Source: Thiobacillus sp.
Lineage (GTDB): Bacteria; Pseudomonadota; Gammaproteobacteria; Burkholderiales; Thiobacillaceae
Length of the DNA stretch: 64,000 bases
Reading direction: 5' to 3'
Assembly (NCBI RefSeq): GCF_018780105.1
Contig: NZ_JADMKC010000012.1
Location: 21,084 to 85,083, forward strand
Both the position numbers and the translations under genes were made by a program. The notes under the pieces were generated by a model. That model was not told the origin of the DNA and did no database searches. It saw nothing but the letters and a program-made list of their open reading frames with translations. Below, in pieces: positions 39,429 to 47,150 of this stretch (positions are counted from its first letter, which is position 1; each line of letters begins with the position of its first letter).

Positions 39429-39995
39429 ATGCGTACAGCTGCAGCGACTGAGGACAGGGCGGTGACGGCGTCCCCGGATATTCCGGCGGACCTCGATCCC
39501 GAATGGCTGGCAGGCGCTTGCCTGGGCGGTCACCTTCCGGCAGCCGTCGAGCAGCACCTGCGTCTGGCCGGTCTCAACTACCCGAACGATGCGCTGGCCG
39601 AGAACCATCTGTTCCAGGCGCAGGCTTTGGCGCCCGGCCACGCAGCGGTGCTGATCGCCCTGTACCGCTTCTATTTCTACAAGGGGCGTCTCGGCGATGC
39701 GCTGGAAGTGGGAGAGCGCTGCCTGCTGAAAGCGGCGCGCGATAACCGGCTCAACGAGGACTGGCGTCAGGTGCAGCGCGGCGATGCGGCGTTCAGCAGC
39801 TACGACGCCATCCTGCCGCGCTTCTACCTGTTCACCCTGAAGGCCTGCGGCTACCTGCAGATGCGCCTGGGCAGGCTGGAGATGAGCCACGACATTCTGG
39901 CGAAGATGCTGGAACTCGATCCGAGCGACAAGCTGAATGCCACGGTGCTGCTCCAGGTGCTGGCGCGCCACGGCAAGGAGGACGAGGATGATTGA
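39429..39995 (+). CDS. TPR-like nif-associated protein, paralogue of the gene at 34624
   Basis: The 188-residue protein shares QAQALAPGHAAVLIALYRFY, FYLFTLKACGYLQMRLG and ILAKMLELDPSDKL with the product at 34624. The N-terminal 25 residues are extra. It overlaps the LRV gene by eight bases. It is probably a cytoplasmic helical-repeat adaptor in nif maturation (inference). Confidence 0.82.
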   Translation: MRTAAATEDRAVTASPDIPADLDPEWLAGACLGGHLPAAVEQHLRLAGLNYPNDALAENHLFQAQALAPGHAAVLIALYRFYFYKGRLGDALEVGERCLLKAARDNRLNEDWRQVQRGDAAFSSYDAILPRFYLFTLKACGYLQMRLGRLEMSHDILAKMLELDPSDKLNATVLLQVLARHGKEDEDD

Positions 39996-40797
39996 GCCGG
40001 GTTTGAACGAGCTGGGTCCGCCCGTCGACTGGCAAGGCGCCGGGGTGGACTGCGCCAGCTGTTCGCGTCAGGCCCTGCTCGCGCAGGATCGCTGCCGCAT
40101 CGGCCAGGCCTGCGTGGAAGACCGCTATGCCAAACGGATCGACCGCTTCTTTTTCTGGAATCCGGAGCTCGCCAAGGACTACCTGGCGCATCCCTATTTT
40201 GAAGTGCGTGCGGTGGCGGCCAAATACGTGGATGTGTTCCATCTGCCGCAACTGACCCACGATCCGGATGAAACCGTGCGCTGGAGCGCGGCCTTGCGAC
40301 TGCCGCCCAAACAGTTGCGGGCGCTGGTCAACGACCCGCACCGCGAAGTGCGGATACGCGTCGCGTCGCGCCTCGATCCGCACGATCTGGGCAGCATGGC
40401 AGCCGACCCGGATTACTACGTGCGTCTGGTGGTGGCGCGCCGCCTGCCGGAAAGCCTGCTGACCCGGATGATGCACGACGAGGATGCCGAGGTGCGCCAC
40501 ATGGTGGCGGTCCGCATCGGCGATGCGTGGCTGCCGGGCATGTCCAAGGACGACGATTCCGCCGTGCGCTGCGAAGTGGCGAAGCGGATGAAGCCCGGCC
40601 AGTTGCACTTGCTGCTGGACGATCCGGACTGGCGCGTGCGTTACGAGGTGGCCAGCCGGGCCGAGTCCCGGCACGTGCAGCGGCTGGTCGACGACCCGGA
40701 CGAACTGGTGCGGGATGCTGCCCGCCAGCATCTGCAGGAAAGCGCCGCCGGCGTCAGCCGGCTGGCGCAGCAGCACGCAACATGTCACCCCTTTTAA
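39988..40797 (+). CDS. Leucine-rich repeat variant (LRV) protein with 4Fe-4S N-terminus
   Basis: The 269-residue protein has an N-terminal cysteine cluster C22, C25, C36 and C42 and then tandem LRV repeats of about 24 residues (DPDETVRWSAALRLPPKQLR, DPHREVRIRVASRLDPHDLG). This matches the 4Fe-4S LRV protein known from the Azotobacter nif region. It may bind a nif partner. The start overlaps the previous gene. Confidence 0.9.
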   Translation: MIEPGLNELGPPVDWQGAGVDCASCSRQALLAQDRCRIGQACVEDRYAKRIDRFFFWNPELAKDYLAHPYFEVRAVAAKYVDVFHLPQLTHDPDETVRWSAALRLPPKQLRALVNDPHREVRIRVASRLDPHDLGSMAADPDYYVRLVVARRLPESLLTRMMHDEDAEVRHMVAVRIGDAWLPGMSKDDDSAVRCEVAKRMKPGQLHLLLDDPDWRVRYEVASRAESRHVQRLVDDPDELVRDAARQHLQESAAGVSRLAQQHATCHPF

Positions 40798-40821
40798 CGA
40801 TCCATTTTCAGGAGTCGGAAC

Positions 40822-41175
40822 ATGGCCAAGATCAGTCGTGATAGCGATGTGGTGGAACTCACCGCCCAGCCGATATTCGAGTACGGGCAGAAAGTGAAGT
40901 CGCTCAAGGTGGTGCGCAATGACGGCACCTATGCCGGCAAGGACATCGGCGAAATCCTGGTGCGAAAAGGCGAAATCGGCTACGTCACCAGCATCGGAAC
41001 CTTTCTCCAGCAGTTCTACATCTACGGCACCGAGTTCATCGAAAGCGGCAACCGGGTCGGCATGCGCGGCAAGGAGCTGGAAGCCACCACCGATTCCGTT
41101 TCGCCAGCCATCGCCGACGCCGCGACCGACGAGGCCGCAAGCCAGCCAGCCGACCATACGGGGGTGACAGCATGA
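40822..41175 (+). CDS. nifZ: NifZ
   Basis: The 117-residue NifZ has the core PIFEYGQKVKSLKVVRNDGT and GEIGYVTSIGTFLQQFYIYG. NifZ assists P-cluster formation in the MoFe protein. The C-terminal 30 residues are Ala/Asp-rich. It overlaps the second nifZ-like gene by four bases. Confidence 0.93.
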   Translation: MAKISRDSDVVELTAQPIFEYGQKVKSLKVVRNDGTYAGKDIGEILVRKGEIGYVTSIGTFLQQFYIYGTEFIESGNRVGMRGKELEATTDSVSPAIADAATDEAASQPADHTGVTA

Positions 41176-41411
41176 TCGAACCACGCGAAGCGAAATATCA
41201 GTGGGGCCAGCGCATTCTGGCGACGGTCGACATGTTCAACGACGGCAGCTATCCCGATCGGGAACCGGGCGCCTTGCTGGTGAGCACGGGCACGCCGGGC
41301 GAAATCGTCAACGTGGGCTACCACGAGGAATTCAACTTGCCGGTCTACATGGTCGAGTTTCAGGAGAGCGGCGTGGTGGGGTGTCTCGAGGAAGAAATCG
41401 CGCTGGCCTGA
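41172..41411 (+). CDS. Second, short NifZ-domain protein
   Basis: The 79-residue protein repeats the NifZ fold in short form: KYQWGQRILATVDMFNDGSY and GEIVNVGYHEEFNLPVYMVE. It is coupled to nifZ through ATGA. It may be a tandem copy specialised for another step. Confidence 0.88.
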   Translation: MIEPREAKYQWGQRILATVDMFNDGSYPDREPGALLVSTGTPGEIVNVGYHEEFNLPVYMVEFQESGVVGCLEEEIALA

Positions 41412-41434
41412 GCGCGAGCGATCGGGAGCGGAAG

Positions 41435-41773
41435 GTGGCAAGCCAGGCTGGCGGCATGCATCCGAACGATGTGGATCGCAAACGCATCGAACGCGCGCTG
41501 GCCACGCGGGTGCGCTACCGCTACGTCAGTCCGGACGTGCAGGCGGACGAGGCGGGCTACCTGATCCAGAGTCCCTGTTGCTCGCGCAATGTCGATAAGG
41601 CGGGCGGGGTGATCGATATCGCGCGGCTGGAATATGTCGCCGCCTCGCAGGTATGGCGCCTGTACCGCAAGGACCATGCGCAATGCGCGTGGCAGTTTTA
41701 CAAAGAGTTCGGCGCCTTGCACGCGCTGCTGCAGTTTTTGAATCGCGACCCGGATCGGAGCTTTTGGCAATGA
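41435..41773 (+). CDS. Hypothetical nif-cluster protein
   Basis: This is a 112-residue protein if the GTG at 41435 (GGGAG seven bases upstream) is used; an ATG at 41456 is an alternative. It contains VRYRYVSPDVQADEAGYLIQ, the Cys pair SPCCSRN, and a C-terminal RDPDRSFWQ. It overlaps nifS by four bases, suggesting a role with the desulfurase. The family is not recognised. Confidence 0.75.
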   Translation: MASQAGGMHPNDVDRKRIERALATRVRYRYVSPDVQADEAGYLIQSPCCSRNVDKAGGVIDIARLEYVAASQVWRLYRKDHAQCAWQFYKEFGALHALLQFLNRDPDRSFWQ

Positions 41774-42924
41774 TGGAACAGGACACCCGCATTTATCTGG
41801 ACAACAACGCCACCACGGCGCTGGCGCCCGAGTGCGTGGACGCGGTGCTGGCCTGCCTGCGCGACACCTATGGCAACCCGTCCAGCAAACATGCGGTGGG
41901 CGAGCAGGCCAAGGCGCGGGTGACGCAGGCGCGCGCATCGGTGGCGCAGATGCTGAATGCCACGCCCGCCGAGATCGTGTTTACCGCCAGCGGCACCGAA
42001 GCCAATCACCTGGCCATACTGGGCGCGCTGGCGGCGCGTCCGGGCAAGCAGCATGTGGTGGTCAGCGCGGTGGAGCATGCCTCCACTCTGAGTTTGCTGG
42101 CGCACCTGGAAGCGGCGGGCGTGCGTACCACGCTGCTGCCGGTCGACCGCGAGGGTCAGCTCGATCTCGCAGCGTTGGAACAGGCGATCACACCGGACAC
42201 CGCACTGGTTTCGCTGATGTGGGCCAACAACGAAACCGGCGTGCTGTTTCCGGTTGCCGAAGCGGCGCAGCTTGCCCGCGCCCGCGGGGTGCTGTTCCAC
42301 ACCGATGCGGTGCAGGCGGCGGGCAAGTGGCCGCTCGATCTGGCACAGGTGCCGGTCGATCTGCTGTCGCTGGCCGGACACAAGTTCCATGCACCCAAAG
42401 GGGTAGGGGTGCTGTTCGTGCGCAAGGGCGTGAAGCTGCAACCCATGCTGTTCGGGCATCAGGAGCGCAACCGGCGCGGCGGTACCGAAAACGTGCCTGC
42501 CATCGCCGGCCTTGGTAAAGCCTGCGAGCTTGCGACGCACGGGATGGCAGCCAAAGCCGGGGCGATGGCGGCCTTGCGGGATCGCCTGGAGTCGGGCCTG
42601 TGCATGCGCATTCCCTGCGCCCAAATCAATGGCGGCGAGGCCTTGCGGATCGGCAACACCAGCAGCGTGCGCTTCGGCGAACTGGCGGCGGAAGCGATTC
42701 TCGACAAGCTGGACCGTGCCGGCATCTACGCCTCGTCCGGCGCGGCGTGCACCGCCGGCGGCAGCGCGCCGTCGCATGTGCTGACGGCCATGGGGCTCTC
42801 CGAGGCGGAAGCGCTGGCGACGCTGCGGCTTTCCCTGAGCCGCTATACGACCGAAACAGAAATTGACGACGTGATTGATGCCCTGGCTTCAATCGTCAAA
42901 CGCATGACCGCCGAGGCGGCTTGA
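41770..42924 (+). CDS. nifS: Cysteine desulfurase NifS
   Basis: The 384-residue PLP enzyme of NifS type has YLDNNATTALAPECVDAVL, SAVEHASTL, HTDAVQAAGKWPLD and SLAGHKFHAPKG with the lysine. The catalytic Cys loop is SSGAACTAGGSAPSHVL. It supplies sulfur for nitrogenase clusters. It is distinct from the IscS at 22328. Confidence 0.95.
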   Translation: MMEQDTRIYLDNNATTALAPECVDAVLACLRDTYGNPSSKHAVGEQAKARVTQARASVAQMLNATPAEIVFTASGTEANHLAILGALAARPGKQHVVVSAVEHASTLSLLAHLEAAGVRTTLLPVDREGQLDLAALEQAITPDTALVSLMWANNETGVLFPVAEAAQLARARGVLFHTDAVQAAGKWPLDLAQVPVDLLSLAGHKFHAPKGVGVLFVRKGVKLQPMLFGHQERNRRGGTENVPAIAGLGKACELATHGMAAKAGAMAALRDRLESGLCMRIPCAQINGGEALRIGNTSSVRFGELAAEAILDKLDRAGIYASSGAACTAGGSAPSHVLTAMGLSEAEALATLRLSLSRYTTETEIDDVIDALASIVKRMTAEAA

Positions 42925-42975
42925 ACGCTCGCTTAACCGCAGCTCACTTAACCGTAACACCCACAAGGAAACACC

Positions 42976-43185
42976 ATGAAAGTGATGCTGAGAAAAGACG
43001 CCAAGGGAATCCTCTCTGCCTACATCCCGAAAAAGGATCTGGAAGAGCCCATCGTGTCGATGGAACAGGCCGACATGTGGGGCGGCATCGTCACGCTGGC
43101 CAACGGCTGGCGCCTGGAATTGCCGGCGATGGCAGCGGAAACGGCGCTGCCGATCACGGTAGAAGCTCGTCGGATGGGAGAGTGA
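42976..43185 (+). CDS. nifT: NifT/FixU
   Basis: The 69-residue protein MKVMLRKDAKGILSAYIPKK...WGGIVTLANGWRLELP is a typical NifT. Its role in nitrogenase maturation is unclear in all organisms. A good ribosome site (AAGGAAA) precedes it. Confidence 0.94.
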   Translation: MKVMLRKDAKGILSAYIPKKDLEEPIVSMEQADMWGGIVTLANGWRLELPAMAAETALPITVEARRMGE

Positions 43186-43187
43186 AC

Positions 43188-43448
43188 ATGATTAGCGCGG
43201 ACGATCTGGTACGCATCGACGGCTTGCTGGCGAACCCGGCTGCGGGCGGCAATCCGCTGACGGATTTTCGCGGCGCTTTTCCCGGCTTGTCGCTGACGCG
43301 TTGCGATGCCTTCGACATGCGCGACGAGCAGGCGTTTCGCGAATACCCGGCCTTCAACCTGTATCTGGTGGATGGCCGCGATCACTGCTGGCACATCACG
43401 CAGGACATAAATGCCGCAACCGGCATCGTCGTCGCGGCACGCACCTAA
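43188..43448 (+). CDS. Small nif-associated hypothetical protein
   Basis: The 86-residue protein begins two bases after nifT. It contains LTDFRGAFPGLSLTRCDAFD and LVDGRDHCWHITQDINAATG. Similar small proteins follow nifT in other betaproteobacteria (the family name DUF6129 comes to mind but is unchecked). Function is unknown. Confidence 0.75.
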   Translation: MISADDLVRIDGLLANPAAGGNPLTDFRGAFPGLSLTRCDAFDMRDEQAFREYPAFNLYLVDGRDHCWHITQDINAATGIVVAART

Positions 43449-43503
43449 GGAACCATCATCCTAAAAACCGTAGTTGACCGCTTGTCACCTTGAGGAATGC
43501 CGC

Positions 43504-43692
43504 ATGAATACTGAGTTTTTTGCCTCCGATCAGATTCACCATCTGGGTGAGTCCGCTACGCGCCCGCTGGCACGTCTGCTCGTGCGCCTGCCTTTGTCGC
43601 GCCTCGTTGCAGGCCCCGGCCTGCCGCCTCGTTGCTTCGCGGCAGACACCCGATCAAACGCACCCTCGGGCGCGTTCAACTGCGGTTTCTAG
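43504..43692 (+). CDS. Possible small protein before the DegT-like gene
   Basis: A 62-residue frame starts at an ATG with GAGG upstream. The sequence is Arg/Leu/Pro-rich without a clear fold, so it may be a leader peptide or not coding at all. It ends five bases before the DegT-like start. Confidence 0.3.
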   Translation: MNTEFFASDQIHHLGESATRPLARLLVRLPLSRLVAGPGLPPRCFAADTRSNAPSGAFNCGF

Positions 43693-43696
43693 GATT

Positions 43697-44845
43697 ATGG
43701 AACCAGGCTGGATTCCCCTTTCCGATCCCGACATCAGCCAGCAGGAGCTGGATGCGGTGCGCGACGTCCTCACCGCGCCGCGCCTGAGCCAGGGACCGAT
43801 GGTCGCCTCCTTCGAGTCGGCCTTTGCCGGCTACACCGACCGCAAGCAGGGTGTGGCCGTGGCCAGCGGCACCCTGGGGCTGTTGCTGGTGCTGAAGGCC
43901 ATGGGCATCGGGCCGGGCGACGAAGTCATTGCCTCGCCGTACAGCTGGCACCAGATCGCCCATGCCATTGTGCTGGCGGGCGCCACCCCGGTCTTCGCCG
44001 ACATCGAGTACTGGTCGGGCACGCTGGCGCCGGAGAAGGTGGTGACCAAAATCACGCCGCACACCCGCGCCATCCTCGCCGGCAATACCAACGGCCATCC
44101 TGCGCCCTGGATGGCCTTGCGCGAAATTGCCACGAACCATGGCCTGCGGCTGATCGAGGATTCCACCGAGGCGATCGGTTCGACCTACCAGGGGCGGCGC
44201 GTGGGCGGCTTCGGCGATTGCGCCGTATTCGATTTTTCCCAGCCGTCCGCGCTCACCTGCGGCGAAGGCGGCATGGTGGTGACGGACGATGCCGAGCTGG
44301 CCAGCAAGCTGCGCTATCTGCGTAGCCGCAAGCTCGACGAGCGTTTCTCCCTGGTGATCTCCGGCAATGTGCCGCATCAGGCCGGTATCAGCGAGCTGAC
44401 GGCGGCGCTGGGCCTGACCCAGTTGCAGCGCATCGAGCGGATTCTCGACCGGCGCAAGCAGGTCGAGCAGATCTACTACGACTACGTCAAATCGTTCGAA
44501 GGCATCAAGGATCCCTACATCGGACCGGATGTGACCGAGGTGCACTGGTTTCTGTATCTGGTGCACCTGGGCACGCGCTTTTCCAAAAGCAGCCGCGATG
44601 CCATCGTCAACGACCTGCATACCGAAAAAATCGAGAGCGCGGCTTATTGCCAGCCCCAGCATTTGCAGGCGTTTTACACCCAGCTGGGCTATCGCAAGGG
44701 CGATTTCAAAGTCACCGAAAAAGTGGCCGATCGCATCATTGCCTTGCCCTTCCACGCGCATGTGAACGAAGCCCAGGTGGGCTTCATCGTGCAGACCGCC
44801 AAGGACGCCTCGATCAATGTCGGCGCGGGTGCGGCGATCTACTAA
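43697..44845 (+). CDS. DegT/DnrJ/EryC1/StrS-family protein lacking the PLP lysine
   Basis: The 382-residue protein keeps the family fold: VAVASGTLGLLLVLKA, GDEVIASPYSWH, EDSTEAIGS with the PLP-binding Asp155, and CGEGGMVVTDD. The residue that should be the Schiff-base lysine, five before GEGG, is Ser184 (FSQPSALTCGEGG). It therefore probably does not perform ordinary transamination. It may be a binding or regulatory protein, or catalyse PLP-noncovalent chemistry. It lies inside the nif operon. Confidence 0.85.
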   Translation: MEPGWIPLSDPDISQQELDAVRDVLTAPRLSQGPMVASFESAFAGYTDRKQGVAVASGTLGLLLVLKAMGIGPGDEVIASPYSWHQIAHAIVLAGATPVFADIEYWSGTLAPEKVVTKITPHTRAILAGNTNGHPAPWMALREIATNHGLRLIEDSTEAIGSTYQGRRVGGFGDCAVFDFSQPSALTCGEGGMVVTDDAELASKLRYLRSRKLDERFSLVISGNVPHQAGISELTAALGLTQLQRIERILDRRKQVEQIYYDYVKSFEGIKDPYIGPDVTEVHWFLYLVHLGTRFSKSSRDAIVNDLHTEKIESAAYCQPQHLQAFYTQLGYRKGDFKVTEKVADRIIALPFHAHVNEAQVGFIVQTAKDASINVGAGAAIY

Positions 44846-44949
44846 TCATGTGGGCAGCTTTGATATCGCAACGTCTGAAACCGTCGCTTTGATTGACCGA
44901 GTTGCCCATGACTTATATCCGAATCAGCAAACATCCAAGGAGTAATGCA

Positions 44950-45237
44950 ATGCCCATGTTAACCATCAACCCGTCCGGCAAAACCGTTCCCTCTACCGAG
45001 GGCATGAGCATCCTCGAAGCCGTGCTCGCAGCCGGCGTGACGATGCCGCACAAATGCGAAGGCAAGGCCGAATGCGGTTCGTGCCACATCTTCGTCACGG
45101 TCGGGCGCAAGACCCTGTCGAAGACGCAGCGTCTCGAAAACGAGAAGCTCGACACCCTTGTCGGCGTCAGCTCGAATTCCCGCCTGGCCTGTCAGGCCAA
45201 GCTGGGCGCCGAAGACGTGACGGTTGAACTGCTGTGA
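44950..45237 (+). CDS. [2Fe-2S] plant/bacterial-type ferredoxin, nif-linked
   Basis: The 95-residue protein has C36, C42 and C45 in HKCEGKAECGSCHIF and C81 in SRLACQAK. This resembles isc-type and FdxB-type ferredoxins. AAGGAG precedes the ATG. Candidate partners are nitrogenase maturation or NifS/IscU. Confidence 0.9.
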   Translation: MPMLTINPSGKTVPSTEGMSILEAVLAAGVTMPHKCEGKAECGSCHIFVTVGRKTLSKTQRLENEKLDTLVGVSSNSRLACQAKLGAEDVTVELL

Positions 45238-45242
45238 CACGG

Positions 45243-45271
45243 CCGTGACCGCGCTGCGGTCACGGTTCTTA
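45243..45271 (+). terminator. Strong hairpin between ferredoxin and following gene
   Basis: A perfect 10-base stem, CCGTGACCGC with GCGGTCACGG, and a three-base loop are followed by TTCTTAAATT. It could be a partial terminator or an RNA-stability element inside the operon. Confidence 0.65.
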
Positions 45272-45294
45272 AATTCATTCAAGGAGCTACATAA

Positions 45295-45507
45295 ATGGAA
45301 AACGATCAAGTCATGATTCACGTGCGCTTTGCACCCGACGGAACGATTGCCGCTATCAGCGAGCGTCCCGACGCCCTGAGCGACCAGGGCTGGTTCAACC
45401 TGCTCGCCAGTTCCACCACCGACTGCTACGAGACCCTGTCCGGCGCCCGCGCCCTGTTCCGCCTGCCGAAACAGCAGGTCGACCAGCTCAAATCGTCGGC
45501 AGTCTGA
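45295..45507 (+). CDS. Small hypothetical protein
   Basis: This 70-residue protein, MENDQVMIHVRFAPDGTIAA..., lies after the hairpin and 12 bases before the SIR2-like gene. It is of unknown family. AAGGAG precedes the ATG. The context suggests the nif region. Confidence 0.75.
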   Translation: MENDQVMIHVRFAPDGTIAAISERPDALSDQGWFNLLASSTTDCYETLSGARALFRLPKQQVDQLKSSAV

Positions 45508-45519
45508 GGAGAAACCATC

Positions 45520-46386
45520 ATGGACAAGACCGACACCCTGTTGAACGAGATCATTGCGCACCTGGAAGTGGGCGGCATCGTCCCGTATCTGGGGCCGGGG
45601 GTGCTCGATCTGGTCCCGGGCGGCTGCCCCGTGCCGAACTCGCCCGAAGCGCTGGTGCAGCAGCTGGTGGCGAAATCCAGCGTGCCGCACAAGATCCGCG
45701 GCAATCTCACCGCCGCTGCGCAATACATCGAGAACTTCAAGCACCGCAAAACGCTGGTGGGGCACATGACGGATGCTTTCGGTCCCGAAGTGCCGCCGAC
45801 TTTTCTGCATGAATTTCTGGCAAGCCTGCCGCGCAAGCCCCTGCTGATCGTTGACGCCTGGTACGACAACGCGATGGCGACGGCGCTGGCATCGCGTCTG
45901 CTGTCGGGGCAATTGCAGGGGGTCAGCCAGTCCGAGCATTTCGGCACCTGGATACATTATTTCCGGCCCGATGGCGCGCGGGCGGATCCGTTCGAGGCCG
46001 ACACTTGGGACACCTTGCTCTACAAACCCTTAGGCTCGATCGCGCCGGCGAAGAATTTCCTGGTGTCCGATACCGATTTCGTCGAAGTGCTCACCGAGAT
46101 CGATATCCAGACGCCGATCCCCGCCATCGTGCAGCAGCTGCGCACCGGCCGGCATTTCCTGTTCCTCGGCTGCCGCTTCCGCAACCAGCTTGAGCGCACC
46201 TTTGCGCGTCAGGTCATGAAGCGCTCGTCCGATACCCATTGGGCGGTGCTGCCGGGCGAACTGACGCGCAACGAAGCGCGCTTTTTGCAGGAGCAGAACA
46301 TCCAGCGTATCGACATGCCGCTGGATCAGTTTGCCAAGCTGCTGGTCGCCGCAAGCCAGAATCCCAAGGTGGCCGCTGCAGCCTGA
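45520..46386 (+). CDS. SIR2-like nif-associated protein
   Basis: The 288-residue protein resembles the SIR2-like family: GGIVPYLGPGVLDLV at the start, PRKPLLIVDAWYDNAMATAL, and GRHFLFLGCRFRNQLERTFA. The canonical deacetylase zinc cysteines are not visible, so it may be an NAD-binding or NAD-consuming protein. Its last 128 bases recur in degenerate form at 59791-59905, after the defence island, which starts immediately behind its stop. Confidence 0.7.
   Translation: MDKTDTLLNEIIAHLEVGGIVPYLGPGVLDLVPGGCPVPNSPEALVQQLVAKSSVPHKIRGNLTAAAQYIENFKHRKTLVGHMTDAFGPEVPPTFLHEFLASLPRKPLLIVDAWYDNAMATALASRLLSGQLQGVSQSEHFGTWIHYFRPDGARADPFEADTWDTLLYKPLGSIAPAKNFLVSDTDFVEVLTEIDIQTPIPAIVQQLRTGRHFLFLGCRFRNQLERTFARQVMKRSSDTHWAVLPGELTRNEARFLQEQNIQRIDMPLDQFAKLLVAASQNPKVAAAA
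46259..46386 (+). repeat. Direct repeat flanking the island, left copy (3' end of the SIR2-like gene)
   Basis: This intact copy begins AACTGACGCGCAACGAAG and runs through the stop codon of the SIR2-like gene. The partner at 59791-59905 shares most bases but lacks 9 bases near its start and 4 bases near its end. Confidence 0.85.
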
Positions 46387-46934
46387 GGTGGCGTACCAGT
46401 TGAGATCGGTTCCGCCGGTCTCGACGACATGCCCACGCAGTTGAATTGCTGGGTCGCATGACACCGTAGAATCGGCAGCCTGGGCTGCCAGCAATCATCT
46501 TGTTTTCCGACAATCTTTCCGTGCTTGATTTCTACGAGTGCGCCAGTTCACCCGTTCATTGATGACAGTGCTGTGGTGCCGGCCTGGTGGGTGGCATCGG
46601 GTTCGAGCGTGACCGATTCAGCCAGGAAGAGGCGATCTGGCACATGTCTCAGTGAAGGTCTGGGACTGTTCTTGGCCATTACTATGTGGTCATGGTGAAG
46701 GAAGTCCTCGATACAATCCCCATCTGGATCAAGAACCCGCGAACTGAGCTTGTGCCGAGTCGAACCCTTCTTGCCTAGAAGTATGTCGGCGTTGTTCCTT
46801 GCGCGGAGCACACGCCGCTTGTGCGAGCCCGATTCCAGTCATAATCAGCCTTACATATCAATATTCGACTCCAATCGGGTTTTCATTTATTTCGGGATGT
46901 GAAACCCTGCACGTCGAGCCGCCGCAGAACCAAG
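46387..46934. other. Gene-free left end of the defence island
   Basis: No convincing gene lies in these 548 bases. A minus-strand frame of 87 codons (46548-46811) has no recognisable motif. The stretch may contain decayed mobile-element DNA, but no terminal repeats or transposase motif are visible. Confidence 0.6.
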
Positions 46935-47150
46935 ATGATGAACAAATCTGCCATGACTGACCGATGGCTATCGGTTGTAGCGATTGCTGCATATCACGGT
47001 GATTACATAGTCACCATTTACGCGTGGGGCGCGAAGAAAGTTATGCCTACATATCTTGTTGGTTACCCGTGGAAGTTTCGGCGGGTTGAGGTCGATGCCT
47101 GGGTGAAAGCTGGTGGTGCCAACGACAACAAGACGGGGGACGAGGTTTGA
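46935..47150 (+). CDS. Excisionase-like HTH protein (HTH_17/MerR type)
   Basis: A 71-residue protein with the pattern of excisionase-family HTH domains: RWLSVVAIAAYHGDYIVTIY followed by YPWKFRRVEVDAWVKAGGA. Several in-frame starts exist (46935, 46938, 46953). It may control the island promoter or take part in excision. Its TGA overlaps the TTG start of the SNF2 helicase. Confidence 0.78.
   Translation: MMNKSAMTDRWLSVVAIAAYHGDYIVTIYAWGAKKVMPTYLVGYPWKFRRVEVDAWVKAGGANDNKTGDEV

Noticed and set aside
46548..46811. Minus-strand frame of 87 codons at the left end of the island
   Set aside because: No ribosome site, motif or neighbour supports it. It might be decayed mobile DNA, but that cannot be shown.
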